Shown here: one piece after another, positions 20,041 to 29,518 of the stretch
Layout: each line of letters starts with the position of its first letter
Numbering within the stretch: position 1 is the first letter of the stretch
DNA from: Craterostigma plantagineum
Lineage: Eukaryota; Streptophyta; Magnoliopsida; Lamiales; Linderniaceae
Length of the DNA stretch: 64,000 nucleotides
Direction of reading: 5' to 3'
Assembly (NCBI GenBank): GCA_027422505.1
Contig: JAPQWV010000310.1
Coordinates: 434,001-498,000, forward strand
The notes under the pieces: generated by a model
The model's database searches: none
What the model was told of the DNA's origin: nothing
Seen by the model: the letters and a program-made list of their open reading frames with translations, nothing else
Position numbers and translations under genes: made by a program

Positions 20041-22613
20041 ATGTTCGCCTCCACCTTCCTCATATGGCTTGTGACCATCCCTTTCACAACCCATGCCATC
20101 GTACCACCTAGAGGTACATACATTTACTTACACACACATAATCTAATTACGAACCTAAAATCCATGCACATACATCATATAATGAAAACCTATTAAGAAA
20201 AAAATGTTAGTTGAGCGTTGATATATTAACTTGGTGCAGATTATTATGAAAACCTATTAAGAAAAAAATGTTAGTTGAGCGTTGATATATTAACTTGGTG
20301 CAGATTATTACATAAGCTGCGGTTCGAGCGGAGGTGACGTAGAACAAGGTCCAACAAAATACACCTCGGACGATGCTATATATCCACAGGCAACAAAACA
20401 ACCTTGACTAGAACGGACATATATCCCTTACTCCAAACACTGCGTTATTTCCCTAATTCAAAATAAAAAAAAAGCATTGTTATGGCTTCCCAGTGATCAA
20501 AGGACGGAAATACCTAGTAAAGACCATATATTTCTACGGAGGATTTGATGGCAAAGACCAGCCACCAGTTTTCGACCAGATCATAGACGGAACAAGATGG
20601 AGCATTGTGAATACAACATATGATTACATCAATGGAGGATTAACCTCTTTTTTTGAAGCTGTTGTAGTGGCACATAATTAGTTTCTCAGCGTGTGCGTGG
20701 TGAGGAACGATCACACAGTCAAAGGTTCGTCTCCCTTTATTTCTGCAATTGAAGTGCATTATCTGGGATTCGGTTTACAATTTCACGAATTTGGAAAGAA
20801 AGATGCTGGTGACCGTTTTCAGGGGTAGCTTTGGCTCCGATGATGATGCCATCGTCAGGTAATATATAATCAGTAACCTTTAATACTTATGTCCTTAAGA
20901 ACTAAGAAAATTGTGCCACAAGCTCTTTCATGTTCGACATATTTCAGTAAGTTTAATCTTTGGATTTAGCTACATGAAGATAAAAAGGTAGTAAATGTTT
21001 TAGTTGTTAATAAATGGGACATATCTAGTCCATTATCCGCCCCTTTACAATTCTTCTAAAACACCAAGTACCATGGGGCAGGGGCCACAAATTAATAACC
21101 TTTTCTTCATGTACATACATATTTAGAAGCAAATTGAGTAGTGGACATTGAAACTGATCAGTTTTCCAGATGATATGTATAACCGTTATTGGGAATCGAT
21201 CAAAGACGAGAATCCTTCAATTTCGAGCCACTCTACTGTAAACCCGGCAATCTTCTGGAACCTTTCGCCGAAAAAGGCTTTTGCAACGGCTCTAACGACA
21301 AGCAGAGGGAAGAACCTCACGCTGAGTTGGCCACCTTTCCCGCTCTCCGAGCGACGATATTACATCGTATTGTACTTTCAGGAAAACCGAACTCCAAGCC
21401 CATATTCTTGGAGGGTGTTTGATATTTATGTAAATGGAGAAAAATTCTATCAAGCTTTGAATGTCACGGAGAAAGGCAAGAGTATTTATGGCAACCAATG
21501 GCCTCTACACGGAAACAATGTCATAAGTATGGTTCCCATTGATGGTTCGCCCGTTGGCCCGTTGATTAATGCCGCCGAGGTTCTCAGAGTTTTTCCTATA
21601 GAAGGAAATACCATTACAAGAGATGGTAAGGGAAGAAATTCACATAGAGTTTTGAATTTGATGACGTACGTAACATTTTCACTTCATGTTTGCAAATTTT
21701 TTTTATGGTCGTAATCGATTATTAGTTGTGGCAATGGAGGATATAAGGGACAAATTACTAGGGACTACGCTCTTGGATTGGAGTGGTGATCCGTGTTTGC
21801 CGAAAATGAATTCTTGGACAGGTGTTTCTTGCTCGACCGAAGAATTTGTTCGTGTCATCTCTTTGTAAGAGAATTCGATCGTGCAAGATAATAGTTTAAT
21901 TATCAATGTGTTTGTTACTTTTCTAATCCGTCGATTAAGATATGTGATTCTATTAGGGATTTGACGGGCCACGGATGATCTGGTGCATTGCCGGCGAGCA
22001 TCTCTCAGCTAACAGAATTGAAGCAGCTGTAAGAAAATCTGTTATGATTATTGTAGTTTATATGGATAACGAAACAGATGTAACTAAACTTTCTCGATGG
22101 ACAAATAGGAAATAGGATATTGCATGTATGAGGATTTAAGTATAAAGGTTAATGAACAAGTAATAGAAATTCGACTTTTTCTTCCTTAGTTTGCTTGGAG
22201 GCAACAAGATCTCAGGATCAATCCCAGATTTGAGTCCACTAAAGTCACTGGAAATTCTGTAAGCTTGATCATATAATATATCGTTTATTTAAATTATTTT
22301 TCATAGAATAAATTAGTACTATTTATTACTAAATGGTGACAGTTTGTTTTGAACTTGTACAAAAAGTCTTTTAGAGGATAACCTGTTACGCGGATCCATT
22401 CCAACTACTTTGGGCGACATACCATATCTTCGGGAAATGTATGTTCAGTGCCGAAAATCTAAAGTGGTTGGCGAATAAAATGATTTTAGATTTACAACAC
22501 CTTGTAATATGTTTATAACAACAATCATGCTTGGATACAGACATCTGCAGAACAACAACTTGAACACTAGTGTTCCAGATTCCCTTGCAAATAAACAAGC
22601 CCTTACAATCAAA
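20041..22613 (+). pseudogene. Malectin-like/LRR receptor-like protein gene, RLP4-type, broken (copy A)
   Basis: A host gene family member with introns. Exon 1 (20041-20113) encodes a signal peptide (MFASTFLIWLVTIPFTTHA) and ends at GT. Exon 2 starts after the acceptor at 20301-20303 with DYYISCGSSGGDVEQGP, followed by malectin-like sequence (YLVKTIYFYGGFDG, FDQIIDGTRWSIVNTT, FISAIEVHYL; then SWRVFDIYVNGEKFYQAL at about 21406-21460). Short LRR exons follow (WSGDPCLPKMNSWTGVSC; LLGGNKISGSIPDLSPLKSL; LRGSIPTTLGDIPYLREM; LQNNNLNTSVPDSL). No kinase domain is seen, which fits the membrane RLP4/malectin-LRR group. It is disabled by stops near 20680 and 20825, an oligo(A) shift near 20465 and a one-base loss near 20376 private to copy A. 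Confidence 0.8.
20182..20309 (+). repeat. 64-bp tandem duplication that doubles the intron-1 splice acceptor (copy A)
   Basis: Units 20182-20245 and 20246-20309 are identical. Each ends in GGTGCAG followed by ATTATT, so the acceptor of intron 1 exists twice (20237-20239 and 20301-20303). Only the second continues in frame into the malectin codons. Confidence 0.93.
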
Positions 22614-22699
22614 GTAAGTCTTGTTTTATCTATTGTCACATTAATTAGCTTAATATATTACTTTTCATGGAGTTATCTCTAATATGTGTCTATCCATAT

Positions 22700-22905
22700 A
22701 TATAAAAATATGTGTGTGTGTGAAGATATGAAGCCATTACGTATCGATATGCAACTGATTGAGGATGAGGCAACAAATATACTGGAAAGGGTGAGGTGGT
22801 TAATGAAAGATACCGACACCTGCTTTCAAACTTTCCTTTTTAATACCTATATTTATATGATGACGCTGATAATTTACTTGTGATACATCTAAGATTTTTA
22901 TTGTA
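22700..22905 (+). other. TG microsatellite and open stretch downstream of LRR exons (copy A)
   Basis: A short (TG)n run near 22711 is two repeats longer in copy B. After it an open frame reads MKPLRIDMQLIEDEATNILE. It could be a further exon of the receptor-like gene, but I see no LRR or membrane segment in it. Confidence 0.25.
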
Positions 22906-22908
22906 TCA

Positions 22909-22960
22909 TTTACTAGTTTTATGCCCGTGCATTTCACGGTTGTAAAATGTGTATAATTAA
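22909..22960 (-). mobile_element. Candidate Helitron 3' terminus (copy A)
   Basis: On the minus strand a small hairpin (CCGTG, loop, CACGG) is followed by GCATAAAA and CTAG, then T. Helitrons end in a hairpin about 10 bases before CTRR and insert before T. The body would extend to the right, but no matching 5' TC end or Rep/helicase coding was found. It could equally be another repeat with a CCCGTG motif. Confidence 0.25.
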
Positions 22961-23774
22961 TATGACATTATTATATAATAATAATCATGTAAGGTAAATG
23001 GTTTAACGTGAAAATAAAGTATTTCCCACTTTGTTAGTTGGCGGTTTTTCCATTTTTTTATTAAGTATTTGTTTATTTAATATAATGAAAATGGACATGT
23101 GTCGCAAGCAGAAGCAAATTACATTTCATTTTATATATAAAGTAGGGAGATCAACACTTACATATCCTTTAGTATAAAAAGCTTATTGATCAGTCCCATG
23201 TCAGATATTTTCTATTTTAAAGTACCTGGTTGAAAAAAAAATTACTCTTAGTTACCCATTCAACTGAGAAGAAGAATGGACCCTGTATGTTACCAGACAC
23301 CTCAACTATTAACCAATAGGGAATTAAAATAGAGTTAGCGTGAGTTTTTACCATTAATCTGTATGTTCTTGGTGGGGTTTTTCGTAAACTCAAGCGACGA
23401 CTTAATCCAAATGAACGATTAAATTTTCATTTATAGGGTTTTAGGGTTTAATACCTTGGATTAGGTATGAACCCATTGGGCACCAAGCCCGTGTCAACTT
23501 AACAACCACTAATTACATTAAAAGAAATTACAAGACTTTGACATAAATATTTGGACACTTTAATAATATCCTAACAATCTCCCGTAAGTGTCCAAATTAC
23601 AGTCAAAGCCTATCGTATAAGTCTTCATTTCTTTTTCTTCTTCTTCGAGCAAGGAGGAGGTGGAGGTTACAGGTGGGCGAAGTATGACTTCCTGAATCAA
23701 AGAGCGCCTCAAAGTGTTTTACGTCGTTTCTGAGATCTAGTTGCTCTTGGATTGCTTCGATGATTTGATTTACG
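22961..23774. other. Spacer without recognised gene (copy A)
   Basis: AT-rich. It contains GGGTTTTAGGGTTTA near 23438 (a telomere-like word only by chance) and an AACAATCTCCCGTAAGTGTCC phrase near 23574 of the kind seen in LTR-element internal regions. No gene is supported. Confidence 0.35.
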
Positions 23775-24180
23775 ATGGGTCGTTCTTCGACTTATGTGCG
23801 TTCAAGTTTAGCCAAGACTAGGGTTGAAACCTCGTTAGAAGAAGCCAAGAGAAAATCCAAGACTAGGGTTGAAATCCCCTTCTCATATACCGAATTGAAC
23901 CAAAGTTACAAAACTAGGGAATTTCGGAAGGAAATTAATTTATCCCCTAGAAGATCGTTCGACACCCGAGGAAGCACAAAATCATCATTCTGAAAATTCT
24001 CTCTACATACCCCCTGTTGTTAAGAAAATAGAGGAGTTAACAATCTCATTGGAAAAGGAAAGAGAGGATTTTGAAGCAGAAAAGAAAACGTTCTTAAAAG
24101 AGATGGAAAATTTCAAAGCTTCCTTCGGGTCACAAACCACTTCTCATGCATATCCTGAAAGGATAATATCATTATGAATA
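23775..24180 (+). pseudogene. Lys/Glu-rich coiled-coil ORF remnant, unknown family (copy A)
   Basis: A 72-codon frame 23775-23993 (MGRSSTYVRSSLAKTRVETS, then FSYTELNQSYKTREF and NLSPRRSFDTRGS) is followed, after a stop and in another frame, by SLYIPPVVKKIEELTISLEK and a strongly charged heptad-like stretch up to about 24175. The composition suits a coiled-coil structural protein of a retroelement or an endogenous pararetrovirus-like sequence. I cannot decide which. Copy B has the same frames at 47807-48200. Confidence 0.3.
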
Positions 24181-24429
24181 GCGTGAAGAAAGAGAAATCG
24201 CCTTCTAAAAATCAGAAACCTTAGAATAACATTTTGAAAAATATTAACTCTAATCCTGTTTCTACTACGTCTACAGAGAGCGTAGTACCAGCGTTAGACA
24301 AATCAAAGGCGAGAGTGTCAAGTTTATAAGTAAAGAAGGAGTCTCTAGATATCAAAGTTACAAATTTATGTTCTCCTTCTGTAAGAATAAAGGACACTCC
24401 TAGAAATAAAAAAGTTGTTTCTTATCTCA

Positions 24430-25640
24430 AAATCATTGCTTAGTTCGCGAAGTAAGCTCAGTAGGCCCGACGGATTTTGTAGTTCACGAATTTGGAAAAG
24501 AAGTGTTTCGCGAATCAGGAGGTTGGCGAACTCAACAAAGTTGGCGAATCCATGGGGTGCAATTCGCGAATGCAACAAAGTTGGCAAATTGGATTTGCGA
24601 ACTTATAGGATTTTTAATATCGCGAACCGAGCCTGGCGAACTTGACAACTTGGCGAATGGAGTGAGCTTGGCGAATTTCATGTTGGCGAATCATCACTTC
24701 ATGAATTGAGGGTACTTCGTGAACTAGGGGAGCTCCACTTCGCGAACCAAAAGCTTGGCGAACTCCATGCGAAGTCGCGGATTGACGAGGTTGGCGAACC
24801 CTTGTTGGTTGGCGAATCCAAGTTGGCGAACGCAAGGCAAGTCACGAATCTAATTAGCGTGGCGAATCAAGTTTGGCGAATCCACGCAAACTTCACTAAC
24901 CCTTAGACACTTTGCGAAACGTGAGAAGTTCGTTAACCCATGCGTGCTTCGAAGTAGGTATGCGAACCCTAGACTTTGCGAGTTGTGAGAGGCTTTAGAC
25001 TTTGCGAACCGAAGCTTGGCGAATTGGATGAACTTTACCAACTCACAAACTCGACGAATCAACACTTCGCGAATTGGGCAAACTCCGCGAACCTTAGAAG
25101 AACTTCGTGAACCGATGGTGAAACACCTTAGGTGAACTCGGCGCAACTTCGCAAGTTCCATTTGGCGAATTATAAGCTTGAAAATAAACTTCACGAATTG
25201 AAAGTACTTAGCGAATTATGGGAACTTAGGATAAGAAATAGTGTACTTTGCGAACTACATAAGATTGCGAACTAGGGCGAGTTGAGTTCGCGAAGTATAC
25301 TTAAAAATGTTTCATGCACTACAAGTGACATGAAGAACATTTCAGGGTAAGATAGGCTTCGCGCAGTGAGAATAAGTATTTACGAATTAGGGTCTTTTAA
25401 GAGCAGGCTTCACGAATCCTACTTCATGAACCATATAAGTTCGCGAAGCAAAAGATGACGATGACTTCCCGAAACATGAGCCGAGAAATGAACTTTGCTA
25501 ATTTGGGTAATAAAAATGTTAGAAATTAAGAAGTGTGAATTTGTAATATTTTGCGAACCTTTGGTCTAGTGCACCAATTAAGTATATTTTGCGAATCATG
25601 ACTTAGGAAAATAATATTTCAACACTTAGGAAATTCGAGA
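24430..25640 (+). repeat. 1.2-kb field of GCGAA-type words (copy A)
   Basis: Dozens of TTGGCGAA, TTCGCGAA, TTTGCGAA and CACGAA words occur at spacings of roughly 15-40 bases, with a variable few bases between them. There is no fixed period, so it is not a clean tandem array. Short open frames on both strands (Leu-Ala-Asn or Arg-Gln patterns) follow from the word and are not convincing genes. Density falls off after about 25300. Confidence 0.7.
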
Positions 25641-26209
25641 TTTTAGTTAGTTAAGTAATTCCGATAGGATGTAATAATTTTGTGCTAAGGGACGGGAACT
25701 AGAAACCGCACCAAACCAGTAGCAGGTATTCTACGGACACCAGGTAAGTGGAGACTACACTTCAACTACAACACATAACCTTGTATGTGCATAAACTATG
25801 TGACTACGTGCGAATGAGAAAATTAAGTGATATGTTTTAATTACTATTTATGGCATGTCACCGATATTTATATGACTCACGACATGATCACGTGCATGCA
25901 TGCTTAGTATGAAGGCTAAAACACGAGAGTGCACGGGTCATGATCGTCTGTGAGCGATTTACATGGGCATCCGTTGTCGACTCCACTGTCGAGTCACGGC
26001 TCTCCTATGCACCATGGTGGCAGTAAGGCGTCGCCGAAATTACTATGATGTTAGGTTAAGACACTTATGACAGGAAGTGCGACCGGGATGGTGCAATCCA
26101 AGGGAAGACGCGACACCGAGGGTATCTCGGGTGTTGGCAACCCCAGAGTGGGCTACCAGCGTGAAGCGCCCGCGTGCCAGGCCACACTGGGCTAGTAAAG
26201 GCACCTTCG
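25641..26209. other. LTR-like sequence, unassigned (copy A)
   Basis: It contains phrases typical of gypsy LTRs (ACCAGTAGCAGGTATTCTAC and CACCAGGTAAGTGG near 25720-25750), but no LTR ends, PBS or partner were found. No coding potential is evident. Confidence 0.3.
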
Positions 26210-26465
26210 GGATCTCATTGGGCTGGAAAGACGTTATTAGCCTCCGAATGTGGACCGCAATTTGCGTACTGGGGCTGCCTCTCCAATGTTGATCGCATTG
26301 GGCCGAAAAGGCGATATTAGCCTCCCAATATGGACCGCATTGGGCTAAAAAGGAGCCATGGAGATTAACAGAGCTAGCCTCTCAATGTGGACCGTATTGA
26401 GCTAAGAAGGCATCGTTAGCCTCCCAAAGTGGACCGCATTGGGCTGAAGAGGTTCCATGGAGTCG
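26210..26465 (+). repeat. Degenerate tandem repeat of about 45-57 bp (copy A)
   Basis: About five units share the core CGCATTGGGCT and GCCTCCCAATATGGAC, starting near 26213, 26287, 26337, 26392 and 26437. Two units carry an extra GGAGCCATGGAG-type insert. Copy B equivalent is at about 50273-50523. Confidence 0.75.
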
Positions 26466-26507
26466 AATGCAAATTGCGAAAGCGTCGCCTCTAGTGTGTG
26501 TGTACTG

Positions 26508-26970
26508 TCACTTATGTATGTATGTCCTTAATGGGAATTGAGTTATATGATGGTGCATAGTGAGATAGAAAGTCGAGGGCCCAACATGAAAGGAAAGAGA
26601 ATAAGGAGAAAAGTGAAGTCTTAGAAATGCATTGACGCGGATGTCATTGGGATTTGGGACACGTGCACTACATAGATATGTTGTAGGTACGAGCGAACAC
26701 GGTACGTGATCTCCTAGCCGGCAAGGCAGTCTTTTGAAGCTTCCGAGCGACTTTTTGGGTGGTGTGTACGTGGATGACGACCTGTGGGCCGGGCGCATAG
26801 GAAATTCTTTCGCTGCGAATGTATGCACGTCCCGTGTAATTAAGGCATACGCAATTACCTTCCCGTTTTGCATTCAACCCGTACCCCAAGCCATTTTTCG
26901 AGGCATAAGTGTATACCGAAATCCTTCAGTACCAGAGGGAATTGCAAGGACAGGAGCTGTTGTCAATCGT
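26508..26970 (-). pseudogene. Gypsy RT/RNase H fragment, antisense and decayed (copy A)
   Basis: The minus strand reads the RNase H start of a Ty3/gypsy pol: TTAPVLAIPSGTEGFSVYT, then ASKNGLGYGL and, in the next frame, MQNGKVIAYA. After that the homology fades among shifts. In copy B the same piece is open from 51037 (starting KKRLTTAPVLAIP). It may belong with the antisense LTR and PBS at 28757-29518, from which it is separated by a large internal deletion. Confidence 0.65.
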
Positions 26971-27790
26971 TTCTTCAATTCCTGGAAATTGAAGAAACTA
27001 AGTTGAGAAGATCACGAATGGCACGCGACCTAATGGCCAGGATTTGAAGGCTGAAGATTTAATTCTGTTCTCAAGATATCGCGCGGAGAGATAACGGTTG
27101 AGATGCTTAGGAAGTGTGAATGAAGCGGATGGTGAATCGTGAGCGTTAGATCAAAGATCGGACGGATGATAGTGAAGGTGCTATTTCACTTATAGAGTCG
27201 CTTGCGATTCTTTCTCTAACATGCGGAAATGTAAGATCACTTGGCGACTTGTGGAGTGTTCGATCGAACTAAATGTACGGTGAAGATAGATCGCGACCTC
27301 TCACTTAAAATTTTCTAGTTTGTCAAATTTCCCAGTTCACTTTCTCGAGCGTGTAACTCCTTTTAGAGTCAGAATCACCGTGAGGTGAAAACACAAGAGT
27401 TGTAGAAGGGATAGAGATCTGTAACTTTTGTGTTGTGATCAATAAGAAGGAAGCTCGGTTGATCCGTGGACATAGGCTGAAGTTCAGTAGTGTTTGTGCT
27501 TTAGCTCGCCGTACTTTTTATTGATGCAACAGCGTAATCTAGGCTGTGCATGTAATTACGGCATTGATTTAAACGTGAGCACAATTGTCGTAATGGACAT
27601 CAACATCTTTCTTCGAGATTTTGGATTGGATTTTTGTGATGAAAGTCCAATGTGATTTTCTTCCTGCGCGTGATCTCTCAAATCGAGATTACGGCGTTCG
27701 AAGAAAGATCTTATCTCGGAATTTATGAAGCTTATCTCTATACGGCGTTCAAAGAAAACTCGAAATTAATGTTGCTGATCATTCGCTTCA
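26971..27790. other. Spacer without recognised gene (copy A)
   Basis: Mixed-composition sequence. Short repeats GGCGTTCGAAGAAAGATC / GGCGTTCAAAGAAAACTCG occur near 27691 and 27743. Nothing coding is supported. Confidence 0.3.
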
Positions 27791-27796
27791 CTCACG

Positions 27797-27806
27797 CCTA
27801 TAAAAA
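27797..27806 (+). promoter_or_regulatory. TATA-like box upstream of small ORF (copy A)
   Basis: CTATAAAAATAGG lies about 60 bases upstream of the ATG at 27863. Copy B has the tighter consensus TATAAATA at 51859-51866, so copy A carries a 2-base insertion. The distance would place a start site near the CACCACAAC run, leaving a leader of about 25-30 bases. Confidence 0.4.
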
Positions 27807-27862
27807 TAGGTACTTGATGCACGCTATTTGCACCACAACACAATTCTCTCCTAATCTTCGCA

Positions 27863-28036
27863 ATGTATAATCTTGGAGGAAATGCGGATCGTGAGGATGT
27901 TCCTCAGGAACCTTTTTGGAGGGAAAATCTCGAAAAGCTTAAATTTGAGTTATTCCTTCTTTTGGGATTGCTCTTCGATGCAATCGCCATTTTTATGATG
28001 TGGTTTGCCACTCACTGCACTTGCATTAATTTGTGA
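27863..28036 (+). CDS. Small ORF, 57-residue predicted single-pass membrane peptide (copy A)
   Basis: ATG 27863 to TGA 28034-28036. The N-terminal half is polar and charged (MYNLGGNADREDVPQEPFW, then RENLEKLKFE). The C-terminal half is one hydrophobic span (LFLLLGLLFDAIAIFMMWF) followed by THCTCINL, as in a tail-anchored or small type II/III membrane peptide. A TATA-like box lies about 60 bases upstream, and TTGTAAT-type polyadenylation-like sequence follows near 28150. Copy B (51921-52094) has an identical reading frame, although neighbouring noncoding bases differ by small indels. I do not recognise the family. It could still be a chance ORF inside a decayed retroelement. Confidence 0.35.
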   Translation: MYNLGGNADREDVPQEPFWRENLEKLKFELFLLLGLLFDAIAIFMMWFATHCTCINL

Positions 28037-28756
28037 AAGATTAAGTCATGGGAAGCCGCGTCTTGTTCGGGTATATTGGAAGAAGATGCCGGCAGAACGT
28101 CCCGAACGTCGTCGATGTTTTATCTTCTAAGTTTTTTTTATGTATTCGAGTTGTAATATGATTTTCAGTTATGTAATCGTTATGCATCGACTCTATCATG
28201 TTTTCTCTACGTCCTCGTCTCAATTCCTAAATTTCTACAATTAACCCATGTTTCTCTACGTCCTCGTCTCATTTTCAAAATTGTATACAAGCCCCGAACT
28301 TTAAAAATTTAATATTGTTCGACCCTCTTTTATTTCGCCGTTTATTTATTTTTAACTTCCCGAATTTCAGCTTGGTCCGATTCGATCAAGCCCAAGTTGA
28401 CAAAGCGCAAATTTTGAAAAGGCCCAAATTTAAATTTCGCCGAATTTCCTAATTGGCCGAATTTTCCTCCGAATTTCAAAGAAACCCCAAATTCAATCAA
28501 AGGTCCGAATTTTTTGATCATTCTCTTCCTACCTTAATTCAACCGAAATTCTACCAATTTAAGTGTAAAAGTACGAAATCTCTAGTTTTCGAACACATCA
28601 ACGAACACATAAAAAAATCACACAGATATTCACGCAAAGCATATATCATAAAATCGTAAATCACATAATTACGTATTAAACTTACATGCGTAGGCTGATC
28701 CTCCAGGCTTTTGAGCGGCAGTACATGGACAGTCTACATAACCTATAACCTAACCT
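28037..28756. other. Spacer; PBS-side leader of an antisense gypsy element (copy A)
   Basis: No gene is recognised. A 21-base direct repeat (TTCTCTACGTCCTCGTCTCA) occurs at about 28201 and 28250. Near 28690-28756 the minus strand matches the leader after the PBS of the gypsy element at 36734 (GTAGACTGTCCATGTAC; CCTGGAGGAT), which shows relatedness of the two elements. Confidence 0.5.
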
Positions 28757-28766
28757 TCTGATACCA
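28757..28766 (-). promoter_or_regulatory. PBS (initiator tRNA-Met) of antisense gypsy element (copy A)
   Basis: The minus strand reads TGGTATCAGA two bases after an LTR ending TTACA. The following bases deviate from the usual GCC, which suggests decay. Copy B: 52818-52827. Confidence 0.75.
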
Positions 28767-28768
28767 CC

Positions 28769-29518
28769 TGTAACGACCCGACTTCCTAGAAAGTATTTTG
28801 GCGGCTTTTCGCTGCGTAAGCAGCGGAAAGCCCATTTAATTTAAACTTTTAAAACATAATAATACAAATACGTTCAATGTCTAAATTCATAAGTCCAAAC
28901 CCAAACACATTTTTATTCATTGGGCCGAAACCCAAGAGGTCCAAGACCAAATTTAAAAACACAAAACATAAACTCGTTCTACAGGTCGCGTCCCATGTAC
29001 TGCGCCGCCCTCCAAAGTCCGTGGAGTCACCGCCATCAGCCACCTTACCTACACATGTAAACCCTGAGCTTTTGCCCAGTAGATGAAAATATGCATGAAT
29101 GCAAATGCTCTCACATCCCAAACCTGACACCTCACAAATGCACGCTCGACATCTCTCGAGCATACGCTCGTTTCTACTTCAACTCTCAACTCATAAACAG
29201 GGCCCTAGGCTAGACTCGGAATCTACGCATAAAATGTCATATAATGTCATGATAGTACGGCCCCATCTCGGTCTCAACCGTGACTATAATAAGGGTAAGT
29301 GGTAGCGGCCCCATCTCGGTCTCAACCGCACCTAAAATAGTGACAAGCGGCCCCATCTCGGTCTCAACCGCAAGCGCTTCATCGAATCGTAGCCTGATGA
29401 TCGACACGTGGTGTGTGAATGAAAAGTGCGACAAGTAATAATAAACGAATACCTAATTACTACCACCGACGTGAGGCAGTGGACCTATCGTTTGTAGTGC
29501 AGTAAAGTGAGTAAGCGA
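28769..29518 (-). repeat. LTR of antisense gypsy element, cut at its 5' end by LINE-2 (copy A)
   Basis: On the plus strand it begins TGTAACGACCCGACTT (so the minus-strand LTR ends in TTACA) and extends to the start of LINE-2 homology at about 29519. The minus strand shares the phrase GGCGGTGACTCCACGG with the sense LTR ending at 36731. Inside are three copies of a 23-base motif (29258-29280, 29306-29328, 29348-29370). The true LTR start is not visible. Confidence 0.75.
29258..29370 (-). repeat. Triplicated 23-base motif inside the LTR (copy A)
   Basis: Three exact copies of a 23-base unit (starting CGGCCCCATCTCGG on the plus strand) are spaced 48 and 42 bases apart. On the minus strand all three are in frame and read VETEMGPL. 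Copy B has them at 53320, 53368 and 53410. Spaced exact repeats in an LTR may be enhancer-like sites. Confidence 0.85.

Noticed and set aside
23438..23453. Interstitial telomere repeat
   Set aside because: Only about two imperfect TTTAGGG-like units, which is chance level in AT-rich plant DNA.
24366..25194. Protein-coding gene in the GCGAA field
   Set aside because: Frames are short, occur on both strands and simply translate the repeated word; no conserved domain.
29258..29370. CRISPR array
   Set aside because: Three 23-base repeats with unequal spacers inside an LTR of a plant element; no cas genes and a eukaryotic context.
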